Source: JABWAM01 sp964653025 (lineage in GTDB: Bacteria; Verrucomicrobiota; Verrucomicrobiia; JABWAM01). Taken from it: a stretch of DNA of 11,445 bases. The stretch spans positions 1 to 11,445 of the forward strand of contig CAZZBZ010000085.1 of NCBI GenBank assembly GCA_964653025.1, given 5' to 3'. Numbering within the stretch: the first letter of the stretch is position 1; each line of letters opens with the position of its first letter. Of this stretch, positions 7,509-11,445 are shown one piece after another. The notes under the pieces were generated by a model. It was not told where the DNA came from, did no database searches, and saw nothing but the letters and a program-made list of their open reading frames with translations. The position numbers and the translations under genes are program-made.

Positions 7509-8275
7509 CTTCCCATCCAACCCCCGTCCACCATCAGGAGGGCGCCGTGCACGTAGGCGGATGCTTCGGAGGCCAGGAAGACGACCGGCCCCTTGAAATC
7601 CCCGGTGTCGCCCCAGCGCCCGGCGGGAATGCGCCCCAGGATCTGCGCCGAGCGCGCCGCGTCGCTGCGCAACGCCTGGGTGTTGTCGGTGGCGACATAG
7701 CCCGGGGCGATCGCGTTGACGTTGACCCCGCGGCCCGCCCACTCGTTGGCGAAGGCCTTGGTGAGCGAGGCGATGCCTCCCTTGCTGGCGGCATAGCCCG
7801 GCACGGTGACGCCCCCCTGGAAGCTGAGGAGCGAGGCGAGGAAGATGACCTTGCCGCTCCCGCGCTCCACCATGCGCCGCCCGATCTCGCGGGTGAGCAC
7901 GAACTGCGCGCTGAGGTTGATTTCCAGGATGCGGTCCCAGTCCTCGTCCGCGTGTTCCGCGGCGGGTTTCCGATAGATCGTCCCGGCGTTGTTCACCAGG
8001 ATATCGATGACCGGTGTCTCGGCGGTGACCCGCTCGATGAAGGCATGGAGGGCCTTGCGATCGGAGAAATCGCAGGCGTAGCCGCGAAAGGTGCGCCCCA
8101 GTGCCGTGACCTCCTTTTCCACGGCGCTGCCCTTCGCCTCGAGCGTCGTGCTTACGCCGAGGATGTCGGCACCGGCCTCGGCCAGGGCGACCGCCATGGC
8201 CTTGCCGATCCCGCGTTTGCATCCCGTGACAAGGGCGGTCTTTCCCTTGAGGCTGAAGAGGTTTGGGGTGTTCAT
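7505..8275 (-). CDS. kduD: KduD-like short-chain dehydrogenase (2-deoxy-D-gluconate 3-dehydrogenase / 2-keto-3-deoxygluconate dehydrogenase family)
   Basis: 256 residues from ATG 8275, the normal length for classical SDRs. Visible motifs are TGCKRGIG (17-24, cofactor binding), NNAG (95-98) and the catalytic set N120, S148, Y161 and K165 (YAASK). The stretches SLLSFQGG, ANEWAGRGVNVNAIAPGY, NTQALRSD, QILGRIPAGRWG and VDGGWMGR follow KduD closely. KduD interconverts 2,5-diketo-3-deoxygluconate and 2-keto-3-deoxygluconate with NAD(H) in pectin and uronate breakdown; relatives oxidise 2-deoxygluconate or similar acids, so the physiological substrate may differ. An upstream in-frame ATG at 8287 would add MRKP; 8275 is preferred because its ATGA overlaps the previous gene's TGA and MNTPNLFSL matches usual KduD starts. 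Both ends of the gene overlap neighbours by 4 nt, implying translational coupling with the zinc dehydrogenase before it and the tandem flavoprotein after it. Other canonical partners of KduD (KduI, KDG kinase, aldolase) are not in the window. Confidence 0.85.
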   Translation of the reverse strand: MNTPNLFSLKGKTALVTGCKRGIGKAMAVALAEAGADILGVSTTLEAKGSAVEKEVTALGRTFRGYACDFSDRKALHAFIERVTAETPVIDILVNNAGTIYRKPAAEHADEDWDRILEINLSAQFVLTREIGRRMVERGSGKVIFLASLLSFQGGVTVPGYAASKGGIASLTKAFANEWAGRGVNVNAIAPGYVATDNTQALRSDAARSAQILGRIPAGRWGDTGDFKGPVVFLASEASAYVHGALLMVDGGWMGR

Positions 8276-9291
8276 GGGTTTCCGCATTGGATCAGCACCT
8301 TCATGGCACCGGGTTGGTGGTCGAGTTCCTCGAATGCCACGGGGAGACGATCGAGGGGCTCGACCTTGGTGATCAACTGGTCGAGCGGGAGGGTCCGTGC
8401 GGCCATCAGGGCCAGGGCCTTCTCGTAGTCTTCCGGCTCATAGACCCGCGCTCCCTGCAGGCTGAGTTCCTTCCAGAAGAACTGGAACAGGTTGATCTCG
8501 ACAGGCTGCGGGTGGATCGCCACCACCACCATCCGCCCGCGCTGGGCCAGGGGCTCGGTCATCGAGAGCACGGCCGCCTTCGCTCCCGAGACCTCGAACA
8601 CAAGGTCTGCACCGCTTCCGCCCGAGCGCTCCCGGCAGAGTTGCGCGAGGTCGGTTTGTGTCGGGTTCACCGCCTCCAGCCCGAGCTTGCGGGCGAAAGT
8701 GAGGCGGAACTCGCTGACCTCGGAGAGGATCACCTTCGCCCCGGCCTCGCGCGCGACCAGGGCGACGAGGATGCCGATGGGGCCGCCCCCGAGGACCACC
8801 GCCAGTTCGCCCGGGCGAACCCGCCCCAGGCGCACGTCATGGCAGGCGACCGCCAGTGGTTCGGCGAGGGCCGCGGTCTTCAGGTCCACCCCGTCCGGGG
8901 CGCGGTGAAGGGTGAACGCCGGGACCGTCCAGGATTCCTGGAAGGCGCCGGGGGAATCGATGCCGATGAACTTCAGCCCGCGGCAGATGTGGCTGAGCCC
9001 GCGGTCGGCCGGCGTTTCGCCACGAGGATCCAGGGGGCGCACGACCACGCGGTCGCCGGGCTTGAAGTCGACCACGCCCCGGCCCACCTCGGCGATGGTC
9101 GCCGAGGCCTCGTGCCCGATGACCTGTGGGAGTTTTACGCGGCGGTCCATCGCGCCGTGGTAGATGTGCACGTCGGTTCCACAGATTCCGCAATAGGCCA
9201 CATGGAGCCGTACCTCCCCCGGACCCGGCGGAACCAGTGGCGCTTCGTCCACGGTGAAGGTTCGATTTCCTCGATAGTAAGCGGCTTTCAT
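8272..9291 (-). CDS. Medium-chain zinc-binding dehydrogenase (threonine/sorbitol dehydrogenase-like)
   Basis: 339 residues from ATG 9291, the usual family length; the start matches the typical MKAAYYRG opening, while upstream in-frame codons run into palindromic intergenic DNA. Catalytic zinc ligands are present: C37 in CGICGTD, H60-E61 in GHEAS and E144 in ALAEP. The Rossmann motif VLGGGPIG lies at 166-173, and E191 after the second strand suggests NAD(H) rather than NADP(H). The structural-zinc lobe (about 88-103) is unusual: of the four cysteines expected, only C103 in HICRGLKF remains, with RGETPAD in place of the C-G-x-C-x-x-C run. Sorbitol-dehydrogenase-type relatives can also lack this site. 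Probable reaction is reversible oxidation of a polyol or sugar-acid hydroxyl. It is the first gene of the operon and overlaps kduD by 4 nt. No convincing Shine-Dalgarno or promoter was recognised upstream. Confidence 0.85.
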   Translation of the reverse strand: MKAAYYRGNRTFTVDEAPLVPPGPGEVRLHVAYCGICGTDVHIYHGAMDRRVKLPQVIGHEASATIAEVGRGVVDFKPGDRVVVRPLDPRGETPADRGLSHICRGLKFIGIDSPGAFQESWTVPAFTLHRAPDGVDLKTAALAEPLAVACHDVRLGRVRPGELAVVLGGGPIGILVALVAREAGAKVILSEVSEFRLTFARKLGLEAVNPTQTDLAQLCRERSGGSGADLVFEVSGAKAAVLSMTEPLAQRGRMVVVAIHPQPVEINLFQFFWKELSLQGARVYEPEDYEKALALMAARTLPLDQLITKVEPLDRLPVAFEELDHQPGAMKVLIQCGNP

Positions 9292-9366
9292 GTGGGTTCG
9301 GATCGCCGAGATGGCGTTGGACGGAGCATTGGAGCCAGAAGGTTCTGACTTTGTCACGACCCAAGA

Positions 9367-9398
9367 CCAAATATTCCACACTGCGTGTGAATATTTGG
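9367..9398. repeat. Hairpin with 14-bp stem (CCAAATATTC... type)
   Basis: Left arm CCAAATATTCCACAC (9367-9381) pairs with GTGTGAATATTTGG (9385-9398), with one bulged C and a 3-nt loop TGC. It is the AT-rich member of the hairpin series and is closest to the operon start. Confidence 0.8.
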
Positions 9399-9403
9399 GC
9401 TTT

Positions 9404-9422
9404 CTGCGGCGTTCCGCCGCAG
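9404..9422. repeat. Perfect 8-bp hairpin, GCG-TTC-CGC core
   Basis: CTGCGGCG (9404-9411), loop TTC, CGCCGCAG (9415-9422). It starts only 5 nt after the previous hairpin. Confidence 0.8.
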
Positions 9423-9427
9423 GGGTT

Positions 9428-9480
9428 TTGGTGGCAAGCCTTCCGACAGATCCCGTGCTGGGGACAGCACGGGCTACCAA
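9428..9480. repeat. Two-part inverted repeat around CCCGTGCTG/CAGCACGGG
   Basis: Inner stem CCCGTGCTG (9452-9460), loop GGGA, CAGCACGGG (9465-9473) is a perfect 9 bp. An outer stem TTGGTGG (9428-9434) with CTACCAA (9474-9480) pairs with one G-T mismatch, leaving 17 nt unpaired on the left. The left side includes GTGGCAAGCCT, which recurs at 9527-9537. Confidence 0.75.
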
Positions 9481-9502
9481 GGAGACGTGTTATCCCCGGT
9501 AG

Positions 9503-9545
9503 CCCGCCGTGTCCCACGCGTGGCGCGTGGCAAGCCTACGGCGGG
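9503..9545. repeat. Nested palindrome with GCG-TGG-CGC core
   Basis: Inner stem CCACGCG (9514-9520), loop TGG, CGCGTGG (9524-9530), perfect 7 bp. Outer stem CCCGCCGT (9503-9510) with ACGGCGGG (9538-9545), perfect 8 bp. It shares GTGGCAAGCCT (9527-9537) with the preceding element (9431-9441), and GGTAGCCCG (9499-9507) is the complement of CGGGCTACC (9470-9478), so the two look like related repeats in opposite arrangements. Confidence 0.8.
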
Positions 9546-9666
9546 ACACCAGCAAATGTGTCGCGCACCCAATCCTGTGTCCCCAAACCCAAATCCGCGC
9601 GTAAGCCGCGTTTCCAGAGTGAGACCCTCATCGAGACTTCATCGATCTACCCTTCGAAAGCGGTCT

Positions 9667-9773
9667 GGGGAGCACACGCGGCCCGCGTGTTGAAATCGGC
9701 GGCTCGCCGATTTTCTCATCGAGGAATGGCCGCCGAGCCGGCGGCCATGACACGCGAGCCGCGTGTGCTCCCC
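9667..9773. repeat. 107-nt cloverleaf-like palindromic element
   Basis: The two ends (9667-9690 and 9750-9773) are inverted complements over 24 nt with a single mismatch, beginning GGGGAGCACACGCGG and ending CGCGTGTGCTCCCC. Between them lie two perfect hairpins: AAATCGGCG, loop GCT, CGCCGATTT (9693-9713, 9 bp) and ATGGCCGCCG, loop AGC, CGGCGGCCAT (9726-9748, 10 bp). Each outer arm can also fold alone: ACACGCG-GCC-CGCGTGT (9674-9690) and ACACGCG-AGC-CGCGTGT (9750-9766). The element can thus switch between a three-way junction and four tandem hairpins. It resembles a REP/BIME-like or small non-autonomous mobile element; no transposase is nearby and no target-site duplication was identified. Confidence 0.8.
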
Positions 9774-9864
9774 GAGAAAAAACGCATCGCGACATTCGTT
9801 ACGCGAGGTTCAGGGCCAAAGCTCCTGCCTTGTCACCTTCCAACAACCATGCGAGCCTCATTTG

Positions 9865-11445
9865 ATGAACTCACGAACTGTCGGGAAGAGCCGGATTCCA
9901 ATCCTATCTGGCATTTCCCCTTCGGACGGACGCCTGCGGCTGGGGTGGCATTTTGACCTGCACACCCCCGACGGGGTGCCCGTGAACCGGAGGCCGGACG
10001 CGGAGGGGATCGCCGCCGCGCTGGCGGAGGCCGGGGCGGAGGAGTTGATCACGTTCGCCAAGTGCCACTACGGCCATGCCTACTACCCGACCCGTGTGGG
10101 GACGCGGCATCCCCGGATGCGCGGGGATCCTTTCGGGAGCATCCTGCGGGCCTGTCGCGCCCGGGGGATTCGCGTGCTCGCCTACGTGAGCTTCGGGATC
10201 GACGGCGAGGCCGGCGAACGGCATCCGAGCTGGTGCAAGGTTCGCCCCGACGGTTCGCGCGATCCCGAGGGTGGATTCATTGGCGTCTGTCCCTTCACCG
10301 GATACATGGACCGCTTGATGCTGCCGCAGATCCGCGAGATCGCGGAGGCCTACCGTCCCGACGGACTCTGGTTCGACACGATGTCGGCCCTGGCCCCGTG
10401 CTTCTGCCGTTCCTGCCGCGCCGCCTTCCAAAGGGAGACCGGCCGTCGCATTCCCGTGGCGCCCGGGGATCCTCTCCAGGCGCGGTACGGCAAGTGGCGA
10501 CACGACCGGGGAATCGCCCTCGTCCAGCGCATCGCGGGGTTTATCCAGGGGCTCCTCCCGGGGGCGACGGTCGGCTTCAACCAGCTCGGAAGCCTCCCCT
10601 ATCCCGAGCGGATGCCCGAGGGGGTCACCGTCCTGAGTCTCGACCCCGCGACGCCCGGACCGCAGTCGGTCCCCTTCTCGTTGAATGCCGCCTTCGGTGC
10701 GGCCGCCGGCATCCCGTGCCAGGTGATGCCGACCATCTTCAACCAGGGTTGGGGGGACTGGAGCCTCGCCACGAGGGCGCGACGCGAGCAGGTGGCCGTG
10801 GCGGTCTGGGCGCGCGGGGCGATGCTCGCCATGGGCGACCGCTTGCACCCGGAGATTCGACTCGAAGAGGCGACGCGGACCGCGATCGTGGACGTGCGCT
10901 CGCTACGGCGGGAACTGCTCCGGGTGTTTCCCACCGCCGAGGCCCGCCTGGCCCCGGATACCCTCGTCCTTCACACGCCGGCGGCCTGCTACGGGGACCA
11001 TTTCGAAATGTTCGCGGCGGGCGATGTGCGCCATCAACTCGAGCGCATCCATGGCGCGCATCGCCTCCTCCTCGACGGCGGGGCCAACTTCGGGGTCGTG
11101 CCCGAACATCACCTCGGCGCATGGCTGGAAGGCGCGGGGCTCGCGATCCTTCCGGAAATCTCCTCCCTTTCCCCCGGGGCCGCTGCGGCGCTGCGGGCGC
11201 GGGTCGAGCAGGGTGGACGGTTGCTCGTTGTGGGCCGGGTTCCTCGGGTGAAGGGCAGGGTCCCCGACTGGCTCGATATTCGCCCGTCCCGCCGGCCGAT
11301 CCAGGATCATGTTTACCTTCCCTCGTTGGGCGCGGGGGCGGGGACACCGCCCGTGCTGGTGCGCGGAGATTTCAGTCCGTTCACATGGAGGGGGGCGCGC
11401 GTCATGGCGCGCGCGATCGAGCCCTACCATGCGCGGCATGGGGTG
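9865..11445 (+). CDS. GHL6-like glycoside-hydrolase-like protein with GATase-like domain (3' end beyond window)
   Basis: 527 residues visible, open to the window edge. Residues about 27-150 match the uncharacterised 'hypothetical glycosyl hydrolase 6' (GHL6) pattern: LGWHFDLHTPDG (26-37), LITFAKCHYGHAYYPTRVG (61-79), ACRARGIRVLAYVSFGID (96-113) and RHPSWCKVRPDG (119-130). The barrel continues with RPDGLWFDTM (164-173), where D171 is a candidate catalytic acid, then a Cys cluster CFCRSCRAAF (179-188; C179, C181, C184), common in these proteins and perhaps metal binding. Residues about 400-458, LLLDGGANFG then LEQG-like RVEQGGRLLVVGR, look like the GATase-like 'trimerisation' domain of GH42 beta-galactosidases. 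No signal peptide is evident, so the protein is probably cytoplasmic. The start is uncertain: ATG 9865 gives a 25-residue lead before the conserved LGWHFD and lacks a Shine-Dalgarno; CTG 9934, preceded by GGACGGA, is an alternative. It diverges from the dehydrogenase operon and may share its control region. Substrate unknown. Confidence 0.8.
   Translation, partial: MNSRTVGKSRIPILSGISPSDGRLRLGWHFDLHTPDGVPVNRRPDAEGIAAALAEAGAEELITFAKCHYGHAYYPTRVGTRHPRMRGDPFGSILRACRARGIRVLAYVSFGIDGEAGERHPSWCKVRPDGSRDPEGGFIGVCPFTGYMDRLMLPQIREIAEAYRPDGLWFDTMSALAPCFCRSCRAAFQRETGRRIPVAPGDPLQARYGKWRHDRGIALVQRIAGFIQGLLPGATVGFNQLGSLPYPERMPEGVTVLSLDPATPGPQSVPFSLNAAFGAAAGIPCQVMPTIFNQGWGDWSLATRARREQVAVAVWARGAMLAMGDRLHPEIRLEEATRTAIVDVRSLRRELLRVFPTAEARLAPDTLVLHTPAACYGDHFEMFAAGDVRHQLERIHGAHRLLLDGGANFGVVPEHHLGAWLEGAGLAILPEISSLSPGAAAALRARVEQGGRLLVVGRVPRVKGRVPDWLDIRPSRRPIQDHVYLPSLGAGAGTPPVLVRGDFSPFTWRGARVMARAIEPYHARHGV

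Larger units (their letters stand above)
9292..9864. other. Divergent intergenic region rich in palindromes
   Basis: 573 nt between the start of the minus-strand operon and the start of the plus-strand GHL6-like gene. No credible protein gene was found. It must carry both promoters, but no clear -35/-10 or sigma-54 pair was recognised. From 9367 to 9773 it holds a run of short hairpins listed separately; 9551-9666 and 9774-9864 show nothing notable apart from short word repeats such as CTCATCGAG (9630-9638 and 9715-9723). A small inverted repeat TGAC-TTT-GTCA (9346-9356) lies about 55 nt upstream of the operon's ATG and could be an operator, but is too short to call. Confidence 0.6.

Noticed and set aside
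7509..8222. N-terminal extension of the tandem flavoprotein frame to 8222
   Set aside because: This part overlaps kduD in another frame and its translation is Arg/Gly-rich with no domain; the ATGA junction at 7508 is the natural start.
9316..9340. Possible sigma-54 promoter (TGGCTCCAATGCT on the minus strand)
   Set aside because: The spacing between the GG and GC elements is about 3 nt too short for a -24/-12 promoter.
9667..9773. tRNA or CRISPR repeat interpretation of the cloverleaf
   Set aside because: There is no tRNA-like T-loop, anticodon arm or CCA end, and no regularly spaced identical repeats, so neither fits.
9351..9956. 201-codon plus-strand open frame across the palindromic intergenic region
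   Set aside because: It is composed largely of translated hairpins, has no motifs, and overlaps the start of the GHL6-like gene in a different frame.

Overview
The window is a high-GC stretch of an assembled bacterial contig with two 100-N scaffold gaps (1428-1527 and 3205-3304). The gene content (short-spaced catabolic genes, a secreted parallel beta-helix protein, uncharacterised TIM-barrel glycoside-hydrolase-like families, FAD_oxidored-type flavoproteins, repeat-rich intergenic DNA) resembles environmental PVC-group bacteria (Verrucomicrobiota, Kiritimatiellota, Lentisphaerota, Planctomycetota). That placement is an inference from gene style; there is no rRNA or other marker gene here.

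Layout: six genes lie on the minus strand, read right to left. They are a zinc-type medium-chain dehydrogenase (9291-8272), a KduD-like short-chain dehydrogenase (8275-7505), a 1052-residue tandem FAD oxidoreductase with a HEAT-like tail (7508-4350), a second FAD oxidoreductase interrupted by a gap (4318 to about 3149), a GHL10-like TIM-barrel protein (3112-1679), and a secreted right-handed beta-helix protein that runs off the left edge (about 1379 to 1). The first two junctions are 4-nt ATGA overlaps and the third gap is 31 nt, so at least the first four genes look like one operon. On the plus strand a GHL6-like glycoside-hydrolase-like gene (9865 to beyond 11445) is transcribed divergently.

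The 573-nt divergent intergenic region (9292-9864) is packed with short near-perfect hairpins, most with 3-nt loops and a GCG-NNN-CGC core. They culminate in a 107-nt cloverleaf-like nested palindrome at 9667-9773. This is the most unusual non-coding feature.

Taken together the genes suggest a saccharide or sugar-acid breakdown locus with several redox steps: two NAD(H) dehydrogenases and two flavoproteins act on a sugar-derived substrate, alongside glycan-active-looking proteins. KduD normally works in the pectin/uronate route, but the actual substrate cannot be read from the sequence. The most unusual protein is the 1052-aa flavoprotein: its N-terminal half looks like a degenerate copy of its C-terminal FAD module, with several hallmark cofactor residues lost. 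Long overlapping frames opposite the real genes are high-GC artefacts and are not annotated.
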